From NCBI RefSeq assembly GCF_047425865.1, contig NZ_CP179735.1: a stretch of DNA of 64,000 bases; one strand, written 5' to 3'. Made by a program: the position numbers and the translations under genes. Shown here in pieces: positions 1 to 8,189 of the stretch. Position 1 is the stretch's first letter, and every line of letters starts with the position of its first letter. The notes beneath the pieces are model-generated. The model was given only the letters and a program-made list of their open reading frames with translations, made no database searches and was not told the DNA's origin. This stretch comes from Macrococcoides equi (lineage in GTDB: Bacteria > Bacillota > Bacilli > Staphylococcales > Staphylococcaceae).

Positions 1-1883
1 AAGCAAATCGTGAAAATGTGAAGTTGCAATATGATCAGTATAAAACACTGATTCAGGAGCTGGAAGGCTATCAAGTATACTTCAAAGCAATCGACGAATT
101 ATCACCAGAAAACTATGAGATTATTGAACAAAAGTTTAATTTTGAAATCTTACCGACATTGACGCCGCTTGGAATCGATGCTTACAGACCTTTTCCTAAA
201 TTATCAAATAAGTCATTAAATATTTTTGTTGATGTAGAAACGGATGCTGGTGAAAAGAAATCAGCTATCGTCCAAATTCCTGCATTACTTAATCGTATCA
301 TCCAGTTAAAGAATAATGATCGTACAATATTTGTCCTGTTAGAAGATGTGATTAATCATTTCATCGATAAACTATTCTTCGGATACAAAGTCATTCGTAC
401 TTTTACTTTCCGTATCACTAGAAATGCTGATTTAACAATCCATGAAGATGGTGCAGAAGACTTATTAATTGAAATTGAGAAATTCCTGAAGAAACGTAAA
501 AGTGGTGCAGCTGTTCGTCTGGAAATTGATACAAGACACGACACATCTATAAATGGTTCATTCCTGATGAATGAATTAGAAATTGAAGCACGTGATATCT
601 ATAAAATTGATGGACCACTGGATTTAACAATGTTATTCCAGTTATCAGGTATGATTGAGAAGAAATATCCACAGTTAGCATTTAAACCATTTGAAGCGGC
701 TCCTCCGAAATATTTAAATGGTGGCAATGTGTATGAGGAAGCGAATAAACATGATATTTTCTTCCATCATCCATATGAATCATTCCAACCGATCGTTGAC
801 TTTATTAAAGAAGCTTCGGTTGATCCCAATACATTAGCGATTAAACAGACATTATACCGTGTATCAAGTGATTCTCCTATCATTGATGCCTTAAAGAATG
901 CTGCAGAAGCAGGAAAGCAAGTCACTGTATTAGTTGAATTAAAAGCACGTTTTGATGAAGAGAATAATGTACACTGGGCGAGAATGCTGGAAGAAGCAGG
1001 TTGTCATGTTATCTATGGTATGACGCATTTAAAAACACATTCTAAGATTACATTAGTCGTTAAAAAAGTAGGCGATGAAGTAGTGCCTTACGTCCATTTA
1101 GGTACAGGAAACTATAACGATAAAACAGCTAAAATTTATACAGATATGGGTATTATCACGACAAATAAAGAAATTGGTCAGGATGCCATGAACTTCTTTA
1201 ACTATTTAAGTGGTTATTCTGAGAAGCCGACATATAAGAAATTACATGTGGCGCCATTTGAGATTCGTGATGAGTTTGTTGAGCATATTAATCAGGAGAT
1301 TGCATGTCATAAAGAACATGGCAACGGCTTGATTATTGCGAAGATGAATTCACTTACCGACAAAACAGTTATTAAGAAGTTATATGAAGCAAGTCAAGCT
1401 GGCGTTAAAGTGAAGTTGATCATTCGTGGTATTTGTTGTCTACGCCCTGGCATTGCTGGTATTAGTGAGAATATTCGCGTCATTAGTATTGTCGGACGCT
1501 TCCTTGAGCACTCAAGAATCTACTATTTCTATCATAACGGTGCAGAAAAAATGTATCTATCTTCAGCGGATATGATGACACGTAACATGATTAAGCGTGT
1601 AGAAATCTTATTCCCGATATTAGATCCTAAGATTGTCACTGAGCTGAAAGAAATATTAGACTTACAACTTAATGATAATCAAAAAGCACGTGAGCAGGAT
1701 GCAAGTGGTGTGTATCATTATGTACGTAATGATAACTCAGCTGTAAACTCTCAGGAAGAACTTGTGAATCAGGCGGAAAGTTATAAACGTCAATTAGTTA
1801 AGACGAAAGAAGTTGAACCAAAACCTGTGATGAGTAAACGCGCTAAATTATTAGGATTTGTAAGAGATAGATTAAAAAAATAA
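1..1883 (+). CDS. ppk1: Polyphosphate kinase (5'-truncated by window edge)
   Basis: Polyphosphate kinase 1 makes inorganic polyphosphate reversibly from ATP, at or near the membrane. The frame is open from base 3 with no start before it, so the N-terminus lies outside the window. About 625 residues are visible, against roughly 700 for the family. Two phospholipase-D-like kinase domains can be seen. The stretch THLKTHSKI carries the expected phosphorylated histidine, LGTGNYNDKTAKIY follows it, and FLEHSRIYYF lies in the second domain. A GTG at 18 is only an internal codon. A repeat-like hairpin region follows the stop codon. Confidence 0.95.
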   Translation, partial: ANRENVKLQYDQYKTLIQELEGYQVYFKAIDELSPENYEIIEQKFNFEILPTLTPLGIDAYRPFPKLSNKSLNIFVDVETDAGEKKSAIVQIPALLNRIIQLKNNDRTIFVLLEDVINHFIDKLFFGYKVIRTFTFRITRNADLTIHEDGAEDLLIEIEKFLKKRKSGAAVRLEIDTRHDTSINGSFLMNELEIEARDIYKIDGPLDLTMLFQLSGMIEKKYPQLAFKPFEAAPPKYLNGGNVYEEANKHDIFFHHPYESFQPIVDFIKEASVDPNTLAIKQTLYRVSSDSPIIDALKNAAEAGKQVTVLVELKARFDEENNVHWARMLEEAGCHVIYGMTHLKTHSKITLVVKKVGDEVVPYVHLGTGNYNDKTAKIYTDMGIITTNKEIGQDAMNFFNYLSGYSEKPTYKKLHVAPFEIRDEFVEHINQEIACHKEHGNGLIIAKMNSLTDKTVIKKLYEASQAGVKVKLIIRGICCLRPGIAGISENIRVISIVGRFLEHSRIYYFYHNGAEKMYLSSADMMTRNMIKRVEILFPILDPKIVTELKEILDLQLNDNQKAREQDASGVYHYVRNDNSAVNSQEELVNQAESYKRQLVKTKEVEPKPVMSKRAKLLGFVRDRLKK

Positions 1884-1892
1884 GAGGCTATT

Positions 1893-1990
1893 TTCAATGC
1901 GTCCAGGACAGAACAAATTGGAAGCTATTCCTATGAAATCGCTATTTGATTTCAAAGGATAGCTGAAATTTGAATAGGTCCTGCATTGAA
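1893..1990. repeat. Dispersed hairpin element, family A copy 1
   Basis: The outer arms TTCAATGC...AGGAC (1893-1909) and GTCCTGCATTGAA (1978-1990) are complementary. Inside them is a 16-17 bp inner stem (1924-1940 with 1948-1963) closing the loop GCTATTT. The closing AATC/GATT pairs and the loop are related to copies near 20075, 20199 and 48474, but the rest of the stem differs in sequence while staying paired. No ORF is present. Confidence 0.7.
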
Positions 1991-1995
1991 TTAAA

Positions 1996-2025
1996 AAATC
2001 CCGTTCAATTGATTGAACGGGATTT
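1996..2025. terminator. Bidirectional terminator between ppk1 and the nitroreductase
   Basis: A perfect stem AAATCCCGTTCAA/TTGAACGGGATTT has T runs on both outer sides. It lies just beyond the end of the minus-strand nitroreductase gene. Confidence 0.85.
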
Positions 2026-2028
2026 TTA

Positions 2029-2637
2029 TTATACAAATTGTGTAATTGATGCTACTGGGCGTCTTTTACTTGAACGTGGTTCTTTAAGTGCTTTACCCAC
2101 AGTAATAAGTAATGCAGGGATATAACGGTCCTCGATATCAAAAGTATCTTGTACTGCTGTACGGTTAAAGCCACCAATAGCACATGTGCCTAAATCTTTT
2201 AACGTTGCAAAATTCATTAGCTGCATTGCGGGGAACGCTGAGTTCATAATAGCCGCTTCAGTAGGGTAAAAGTCATTACTGTAAGCACCATTTACTTGAC
2301 CAGCAATGGCTTGTTTTATTTCTTCGGTCATCGTGCCTGCTTCAATAGCCGGATTAAATACAGTATCTATATTTTTGTTTGCTTCTTTATCTCCTAAGAT
2401 AATAAATGTTGCGCTGGCATCTTTAATTTGTGCTTGATTATAAGCAAGTGGTAATAACTTTTCTTTAGCAGCGTCGCTATGAACGACGATAAACTTCCAG
2501 TGCTGCAGGTTCCAGGCAGACGGTGCCTGATTTGCAGCGTCTAATAATTCAAGTATTTCTTGTTCAGTCATTTTATATTCAGGGTCATATACTTTGACCG
2601 CTTTACGTGTTAATAATTTATTGTGTACAGATTCCAT
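2029..2637 (-). CDS. Nitroreductase family NAD(P)H-dependent FMN oxidoreductase (MhqN/YodC-like)
   Basis: The 202-residue protein has the features of the FMN-binding nitroreductase family. These include an N-terminal arginine in the LLTRKAVKVYD segment, the APSAWNLQHWKFIVV substrate/FMN segment, and the central GTCAIGGFN region. Family members reduce quinones or nitroaromatics in the cytosol using NAD(P)H. The closest type I recognise is the quinone/diamide-responsive MhqN/YodC group of Bacillus. The start is supported by AGGAGG six bases upstream. A 34-bp near-palindrome (2659-2692) directly before the ribosome site suggests operator control, which would fit a MarR-family redox regulator. 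The exact substrate is not known. Confidence 0.85.
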   Translation of the reverse strand: MESVHNKLLTRKAVKVYDPEYKMTEQEILELLDAANQAPSAWNLQHWKFIVVHSDAAKEKLLPLAYNQAQIKDASATFIILGDKEANKNIDTVFNPAIEAGTMTEEIKQAIAGQVNGAYSNDFYPTEAAIMNSAFPAMQLMNFATLKDLGTCAIGGFNRTAVQDTFDIEDRYIPALLITVGKALKEPRSSKRRPVASITQFV

Positions 2638-2658
2638 GGTGTGCCTCCTAAATTAAAT

Positions 2659-2692
2659 AAAGATTTATACGATAATTATCATATAAATCTTT
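2659..2692 (-). promoter_or_regulatory. 34-bp palindrome upstream of the nitroreductase
   Basis: The arms AAAGATTTATA and TATAAATCTTT flank the core GATAATTATC. Sixteen of 17 symmetric positions match. It lies between the end of the upstream pseudouridine synthase gene and the nitroreductase ribosome site, so it could be an operator or a weak A/T-rich terminator. The core resembles half of a Fur/PerR-type site but lacks the full consensus. Confidence 0.5.
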
Positions 2693-2715
2693 ATATTATT
2701 ATGCAATTTTATTGC

Positions 2716-3534
2716 TTAATCAAGCGTTGCAATAACCTTTTCATGGGTTAACGGATGAATAAACTCTAATTTGTAACTCTCAAGTGATAACTGTCTTAAT
2801 TTTGAATCGCTGTATAAAGGATCACCGAGCACAGGATAACCAATGGCCGCTAAGTGTACACGTATTTGATGTGTACGTCCTGTTTCTAGTGTTAACTCGA
2901 CTTGTGCAATGCCATCACCTAATGCTTTTGAACTTACAATATGAGTAACAGCACGATCTCCTGTCTGAGAGACGCGTCGTTTATTCGGATGAAATTTATC
3001 CTTTCCGATAGGTAGATCGATCGTTTGTTGTTTTAAAGGCAGATGACTTTTAACCTTTGCACGATATGTACGAGTGATTTGGCGTTCTTCAAGCATACGA
3101 TCAAGTATTTTCTTGATGAATGGATTTTTTGCTACAAGTAACAATCCGACTGTTTCCTGGTCAAGACGGTGAATGGGTTCAACATATGGTGAATCCAGTG
3201 TGTACATTGCATGGTTAAGTAGTGTATTTGATTCTGCCATGTCATTAGGGTGGGTTTTGACCCCTTTAGGTTTTACGAGAATCGCTAAGTGCTCATCTTC
3301 ATACTTCACTTCACATAGACGGTAGCTAGATTTATAGGCGCTTTCTTCTTCAGGTATAGGTAAATAAAGAGTGTCTCCAGCATTTATTGTACTACGTAAG
3401 TTTGCAGCTTCTCCATTGATAGTGATGTCTTTTGACATTCTAAGTTCATGCATAGGTTTCTTAGGGATGTGCAGTGTTTTAAGCATTTCTTCAATACTTA
3501 AGCTATCCCAATCATTAATAATATTTATAATCAT
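2716..3534 (-). CDS. RluA-family pseudouridine synthase
   Basis: The 272-residue protein has an N-terminal S4-like RNA-binding part (about residues 1-75) and an RluA catalytic domain. The active-site motif HRLDQETVGLLLVAKN holds the catalytic aspartate. LETGRTHQIRVHLAAIGYPVLGD is the other family signature. It isomerises uridine to pseudouridine in rRNA or tRNA. Low-GC Gram-positive bacteria carry several such paralogues, and the RNA target cannot be told from sequence alone. The next gene in the same direction is the nitroreductase, but a 34-bp palindrome lies between them, so co-transcription is uncertain. Confidence 0.9.
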   Translation of the reverse strand: MIINIINDWDSLSIEEMLKTLHIPKKPMHELRMSKDITINGEAANLRSTINAGDTLYLPIPEEESAYKSSYRLCEVKYEDEHLAILVKPKGVKTHPNDMAESNTLLNHAMYTLDSPYVEPIHRLDQETVGLLLVAKNPFIKKILDRMLEERQITRTYRAKVKSHLPLKQQTIDLPIGKDKFHPNKRRVSQTGDRAVTHIVSSKALGDGIAQVELTLETGRTHQIRVHLAAIGYPVLGDPLYSDSKLRQLSLESYKLEFIHPLTHEKVIATLD

Positions 3535-3650
3535 AATTTTTTCTCCTAAAACGTATTAAGTCGTATAATAATAGGGTAATATTTAATATCAAATTTTATT
3601 CATCATCATTCGCTTTACTTTTATTATAGATGAAACAGAGGAGAATTGAC

Positions 3651-5192
3651 ATGACAGAAGAAATTAATTTAGAGAAATTTAATAAATCGATTGAGGCAAG
3701 ACAGATGACCTTTGATGATATCGATGAGATTATTGCTTTACAAAAGATTTGTTTTCCAGGCATGGAGCCTTGGGAGAGAGCTCATTTAGAATCTCATTTA
3801 AACTTATTCCCACGTGGACAAATGGTTATTGAATTTGACGGCAAGATTATCGGTTCATGCTCAAGTTTAATTATTAACTTTGATGAGTACGATGATAAAC
3901 ATACCTGGAATGATATTACTGATTCTGGATATATTACGAATCATAATGATAATGGACATAATTTATATGGTATTGAAGTAATGGTTCACCCTGATTACCG
4001 AGGCATGCGTGTAGGACAACGTCTATACGAAGCACGCAGAGAAATTGCCTATGAATTAAACTTAAAATCAATCATTATTGGTGGTCGTATTCCTAATTAT
4101 CATCAATATCAAGATGAATTAACGCCACGTGAGTATGTTAATGACGTAATGAAACGTAAGATTAAGGATCCCGTGTTAACATTCCAGTTTATGAATGGAT
4201 TTACGTTAATGCGTATCAACCCGAACTATTTAAAAGATGATGTTAAGAGTAGTAAATTTGCTACATTAATGGAATGGAATAATCCGGACTTTGTTGCGAA
4301 ATCAAATTTACATTTCAGAACAAGTTACCCGGTAAGAATTTGTACGGTTAACTATATGATGCGTAAAATCGATTCATTTGAAGAGTTCGCCAATCAAATC
4401 GAGTATTTTGTTGATGTAGCATATGATGCGGGTAGTGACTTTATTGTCTTCCCTGAACTTTTGACGACACAGTTGATGAGTTTCGATGAGAAGCGTAATC
4501 CTGCAGAATCGATTCGTCAGTTAACGAAATATACTGAGCAGTACATTGAGATGTTCAATGAATTTGCGATGCGCTATAATATCAATATTATTGGTGGAAG
4601 CCACTTTGTTGAAGAGAATGACGATATTTATAATATTTCTTATTTATTTAGACGCGATGGATCTATCGAGAAGCAGTATAAGATTCATGTAACACCAAAT
4701 GAACGTAGATGGTGGGGAATTTCACCAGGTAAGAAAGTTGAAGTTTTTGATACGGATTGTGGTAAGATTGCTATCCAGATTTGTTATGACAGTGAATTCC
4801 CTGAAATGGCACGTATCGCAACAGAAAAAGGCGCTAAAATAATATTCACTCCATTCTCAACTGAAGACAGACAAAGTTACCTACGTGTGAAATATTGTTC
4901 AATGGCACGTGCGATTGAAAATCAAATCTACACAGTAACAAGTGGTACTTGCGGTAACTTACCACAAACTGAAAATATGGATATTCAATATTCAGCTTCA
5001 GGTATCTATACGCCAAGTGATTTCGGTTTTGCGCGTGACGGTATTGTTGGTGAAACTGGTGAGAACGATGAAATGGTAATCATCGGGGACGTTGACTTAG
5101 AAGTATTACGTAGAGGACGTGAAGACGGTACAGTACGTCAATTACGTGATAGACGACACGATTTATATCGCGTAGAATATAAACGTGACTAA
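3651..5192 (+). CDS. GNAT acetyltransferase-nitrilase (carbon-nitrogen hydrolase) fusion
   Basis: The first ~190 residues form a GNAT acetyltransferase; YGIEVMVHPDYRGMRVGQRL is its acetyl-CoA loop region. The part from about residue 220 onward is a nitrilase-superfamily hydrolase. Its expected triad is visible as Glu in VFPELLTT, Lys in QYKIHVTPNER and Cys in IQICYDSEFPE. The ATG at 3651 is chosen because GAGGAG lies seven bases upstream; an ATG at 3630 has no ribosome site. Proteins with this two-domain architecture occur widely in staphylococci, but the substrate is unknown. airSR follows after 18 bases and may be co-transcribed. Confidence 0.88.
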   Translation: MTEEINLEKFNKSIEARQMTFDDIDEIIALQKICFPGMEPWERAHLESHLNLFPRGQMVIEFDGKIIGSCSSLIINFDEYDDKHTWNDITDSGYITNHNDNGHNLYGIEVMVHPDYRGMRVGQRLYEARREIAYELNLKSIIIGGRIPNYHQYQDELTPREYVNDVMKRKIKDPVLTFQFMNGFTLMRINPNYLKDDVKSSKFATLMEWNNPDFVAKSNLHFRTSYPVRICTVNYMMRKIDSFEEFANQIEYFVDVAYDAGSDFIVFPELLTTQLMSFDEKRNPAESIRQLTKYTEQYIEMFNEFAMRYNINIIGGSHFVEENDDIYNISYLFRRDGSIEKQYKIHVTPNERRWWGISPGKKVEVFDTDCGKIAIQICYDSEFPEMARIATEKGAKIIFTPFSTEDRQSYLRVKYCSMARAIENQIYTVTSGTCGNLPQTENMDIQYSASGIYTPSDFGFARDGIVGETGENDEMVIIGDVDLEVLRRGREDGTVRQLRDRRHDLYRVEYKRD

Positions 5193-5210
5193 AAAAGAAA
5201 TGGTGAAGTG

Positions 5211-6341
5211 ATGAAAAATAGTACATTACTTTTAAAAGAGATAGCAGAGTTTTTAAACGAAGAAACAGAAGTATATTCAATGATGAATGGTGCCCTTAAC
5301 CGATTGGTTGAGGGGACCAATTTTTCTACTGGCTGGATATTCTTCATCGATGAAGAAGGGACGCATACCCTGGCCTCTGATTATGGCCTACCTGATGCTT
5401 TACTCATGGACGATTGTCGTTATATGACAGAAGGCCCGTGCTGGTGTGTTTCCCGTTATCATCAGAAGAAGTTAACGAAAGCAAGTAATATCATAACATG
5501 CTCACGCATTGTTAAAGCGAATAAGCGATACAGTGATAAGACAGGGGGAATCACCCATCACGCAACCGTGCCTCTACAATCAGGAGATGAGCGATTTGGA
5601 TTGTTAAACGTTGCAACCCCTGATACACAAGTTTATTCAGAAGAAGATCTTGCATTACTGGAATCAATTGCTTTTCAGATTGGAAGTGCGATAAAACGTA
5701 TTTATCTGACAGAACGTGAACGAGAATCTGCATTACAAGAAGAAAGAAATCGCTTGGCTAGAGACTTGCATGATTCTGTCAATCAAATGCTGTTTTCACT
5801 AAAACTTACTGCGCACGCAGCCGGAACCATTACACATGATAAACGCTCTAAACAAGCTTTTCAAATGATTGAGTCGACCAGTCAGGATGCTGTGAATGAA
5901 ATGCGTACCCTCATCTGGCAGTTGAAACCCGTCGGACTAGAACAAGGTTTAGTAGAAGCTGTGAAAAATTATGCTGAAGTACTAGGATTAACGGTGGAAA
6001 TAAACGTATCAGGTTTACTCAACCTGGAAAGTCGATTAGAGCATACGATGTTTAGGATTATTCAGGAAGCGATGAATAATGTGAAGAAACATGCAGCAAC
6101 GGATCGACTAATGATTCAGTTTACACAAAGTGGACACAGTATCTATATGCGCATTGCAGATGAAGGTAAAGGTTTTAAAGTGAATGCTGCAAAAACATTG
6201 CCTACCCATGGACTTAAAAATATTGTTCAGCGTGCAGGGGAAGTCGGTGCCGAAATAGTTTTAGATAGTAAGATTGATGTTGGAACAATCATAGAATTCT
6301 ATTATCCGAAAGGACAAAGTCATGAAAATAATAATCGTTGA
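5211..6341 (+). CDS. airS: Oxygen/redox-sensing histidine kinase AirS (YhcS-like)
   Basis: This is a soluble HisKA_3-type kinase of about 376 residues. An N-terminal GAF-like sensor domain (about 1-165) is followed by the phospho-acceptor helix RLARDLHDSVNQMLFSLKL. The ATPase domain contains HTMFRIIQEAMNNVKKHA and DEGKGF. Four cysteines in the sensor domain (two in the GPCWC segment, one just before in DDCRY, one in IITCSR) match the Fe-S-type cysteine cluster reported for S. aureus AirS. That agreement supports an oxygen- or redox-sensing role. The start is GTG 5208 or ATG 5211; GGTGA at 5202 fits the ATG better. It overlaps airR by 20 bases. Confidence 0.88.
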   Translation: MKNSTLLLKEIAEFLNEETEVYSMMNGALNRLVEGTNFSTGWIFFIDEEGTHTLASDYGLPDALLMDDCRYMTEGPCWCVSRYHQKKLTKASNIITCSRIVKANKRYSDKTGGITHHATVPLQSGDERFGLLNVATPDTQVYSEEDLALLESIAFQIGSAIKRIYLTERERESALQEERNRLARDLHDSVNQMLFSLKLTAHAAGTITHDKRSKQAFQMIESTSQDAVNEMRTLIWQLKPVGLEQGLVEAVKNYAEVLGLTVEINVSGLLNLESRLEHTMFRIIQEAMNNVKKHAATDRLMIQFTQSGHSIYMRIADEGKGFKVNAAKTLPTHGLKNIVQRAGEVGAEIVLDSKIDVGTIIEFYYPKGQSHENNNR

Positions 6342-6945
6342 TGATCATCATATCGTTAGACAAGGCATGAAGTTTTTACTTTCAACTGAAGATGGATTTG
6401 ACGTTGTGGCTGACTTTAGTGATGGAAGTGAAGTGCTTGACTATTTACGTAACGGTGAATTACCCGAACTCATTATTATGGATTTAGTTATGCCGAATAT
6501 GGACGGGATAGCAACAACGAAAGCTATTAAATTAGAATATCCAGAGATAAAGGTGCTCATTTTATCCAGTTTTGTTGATGAAGAGCATGTCATGGGTGTG
6601 ATAGAATCGGGTGCAGATGGATATGAAATGAAAGATAGTGAACCAGATGTGTTGATAAATACCATTAAACGAGTATTGTCAGGAGAACAGGCATTTCATC
6701 CAAGTGTGGAAGCATATAAAGAATTAGGTCTTAAATTACCACATATCAAAAATCCACTATCGAAACGTGAACTTGAAGTACTGGCAGAAATGTCAAAAGG
6801 ATTGACCAATAAAGAGATAGCAGAAAAACTTTATGTCTCTGAGAAGACGGTGAAAACACATGTCAGTCATATATTTACGAAGCTTGAAGTAAAGGATCGT
6901 ACACAAGCCTCAATGTATGGTGCAAAGTATAATTTGTATAAATAA
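6322..6945 (+). CDS. airR: Response regulator AirR (NarL/FixJ family)
   Basis: The 207-residue protein has a CheY-like receiver domain followed by a LuxR-type helix-turn-helix. The receiver has acidic residues in IIVDDHH and the phospho-acceptor aspartate in LIIMDLVMPNMDG. The DNA-binding part is LSKRELEVLAEMSKGLTNKE followed by KTVKTHVSHIFTKL. It starts inside the end of airS, which indicates translational coupling and that the two act as a pair. In S. aureus AirSR controls respiration and cell-wall genes; that role is carried over here by homology. A tandem repeat array begins 18 bases after the stop. Confidence 0.9.
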   Translation: MKIIIVDDHHIVRQGMKFLLSTEDGFDVVADFSDGSEVLDYLRNGELPELIIMDLVMPNMDGIATTKAIKLEYPEIKVLILSSFVDEEHVMGVIESGADGYEMKDSEPDVLINTIKRVLSGEQAFHPSVEAYKELGLKLPHIKNPLSKRELEVLAEMSKGLTNKEIAEKLYVSEKTVKTHVSHIFTKLEVKDRTQASMYGAKYNLYK

Positions 6946-6962
6946 AATCGTGTACGATGGTG

Positions 6963-7320
6963 AAACAAGTCCGATAAACACGATATATAGGACAAGATGC
7001 ACGTAAAAACGATTGAACTATATAAAACAAGTCCGATAAACATGATATATCGGACAAGACACATGTAAAAACGATTGAACTATGTAAAACAAGTCCGATA
7101 AACAAGATATATCGGACAAGATACACGTAAAAACGATTGAACTATGTAAAACAAGTCCGATAAACACGATATATCGGACAAGATGCACGTAAAAACGATT
7201 GAACTATGTAAAACAAGTCCGATAAACATGATATATCGGACAAGACACATGTAAAAACGATTGAACTATGTAAAACAAGTCCGATAAACACGATATTTCG
7301 GACAAGATGCCCCTAATAAA
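6963..7320. repeat. Tandem array of six 62-bp units
   Basis: Units begin at 6963, 7025, 7087, 7149, 7211 and 7273, exactly 62 bases apart; the last is truncated. Each unit has an inverted repeat GTCCGATA...TATCGGAC around a loop starting AACA, followed by a conserved AAAAACGATTGAACTAT segment. Units 2 and 5 are identical and units 1 and 4 nearly so, which points to duplication of a 186-bp three-unit block. The array lies 3' of airR, between convergent genes. Small ORFs across it are repeat artefacts. Confidence 0.95.
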
Positions 7321-7323
7321 AGT

Positions 7324-7360
7324 AACCCCGAACCGCTACAAATAGTAAAGGTTCGGGGTT
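7324..7360. terminator. Terminator between convergent airR and GNAT genes
   Basis: The stem AACCCCGAACC/GGTTCGGGGTT sits directly beyond the end of the minus-strand acetyltransferase gene and after the tandem array. Confidence 0.8.
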
Positions 7361-7364
7361 ATTA

Positions 7365-7631
7365 TTATAATACATCCTGAAATTCAGGAGTTTCTTCTAT
7401 TACTTTCTTCACAAACGGGCAAATCGGCAATATTTTTTTATTATTGTCACGCGCATACTTAACAGCAGCTTCGACCATTTGTTTGCCGGCACCTTCTCCT
7501 TGAAGTTCTTCAACAACTTCAGTGTGGTCGATAATCAATTGATCACCATTTTCTACATACGTCATTTGACCTTTTGGACTAGAGACGTCTCCAATATAAA
7601 ATAAATTTTCTTTTCTATTTACATGTATCAT
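7365..7631 (-). CDS. Small GNAT-like N-acetyltransferase (YjdJ/COG2388 type)
   Basis: The short protein of about 88 residues resembles the minimal single-domain GNAT proteins. The EELQGEGAGKQMVEAAVKYA segment is the acetyl-CoA-binding Q/RxxGxG/A loop and helix. KILPICPFVKKVIEETPEF is the usual C-terminal signature of this family. The ATG at 7631 is preferred because AGAGGTG lies just upstream; a GTG three codons earlier overlaps that ribosome site. Its role is probably acetylation of a small molecule or protein N-terminus. The substrate is unknown. Confidence 0.8.
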   Translation of the reverse strand: MIHVNRKENLFYIGDVSSPKGQMTYVENGDQLIIDHTEVVEELQGEGAGKQMVEAAVKYARDNNKKILPICPFVKKVIEETPEFQDVL

Positions 7632-7757
7632 TTTTAACACCTCTTATTTTATTATAGTTATAAGTATACGTTGATTACTTGTATAGTAAAAGAGATATGA
7701 AATTTAATTTGATAAATAACTGTAATAATTATACAATTAATCCAAAGAGGTGGTAGT

Positions 7758-8189
7758 GTGATTGATAAGTGGTGGGCGAGGGATGAATGGATGTCTTTTC
7801 TTGTCATGATTATTTATTTAGGGTTAAAAGATATTTTACCGGCAATGTGGACGGAATATATGGTGATTATTATGCTGATTATCGTTCTGTTTATTTTTGC
7901 TGTTTTAAATACTTTATCAATACGCAGAATTATTCCTAACATTACAAGAGACAATCTTAAATACTTTATCAGTTTTAAAATAGATGTATTGATTATATGG
8001 TTGATACCACTCCTCATAAAATTAACGATTATTTATTTTATTTATTCAGTACTTATTATACCTTTCAATTCTCTTTGGGATTACATTATGGTGTTTGGTG
8101 GAATTATGCTTGCCATTATTGTTTTTGATGAGTATTTTGAACGTCATAGTGATTTAAGGGAGGTCGTAAGTAATCAATTACATCATTAA
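7758..8189 (+). CDS. Four-helix membrane protein, unknown function (paralogue 1)
   Basis: I do not recognise the family. The 143-residue protein has an aromatic N-terminus (DKWWARDEW), four predicted membrane helices in two pairs and a charged C-terminal tail ending FERHSDLREVVSNQ. The start is GTG at 7758, with AAAGAGGTGG five bases upstream. The next frame encodes a protein of the same length and layout with a matching tail (FEKRSNLRELL), so the two look like a duplicated pair translated from one mRNA. Its 3' end holds the ribosome site for the second gene. Confidence 0.75.
   Translation: MIDKWWARDEWMSFLVMIIYLGLKDILPAMWTEYMVIIMLIIVLFIFAVLNTLSIRRIIPNITRDNLKYFISFKIDVLIIWLIPLLIKLTIIYFIYSVLIIPFNSLWDYIMVFGGIMLAIIVFDEYFERHSDLREVVSNQLHH

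Noticed and set aside
6867..7126. Short minus-strand ORFs over the 62-bp array
   Set aside because: They consist of repeated DNA read in frame, with no ribosome site.
6963..7320. Tandem repeats as a CRISPR array
   Set aside because: The whole 62-bp unit is conserved, with no variable spacers, and no cas gene lies in the window.
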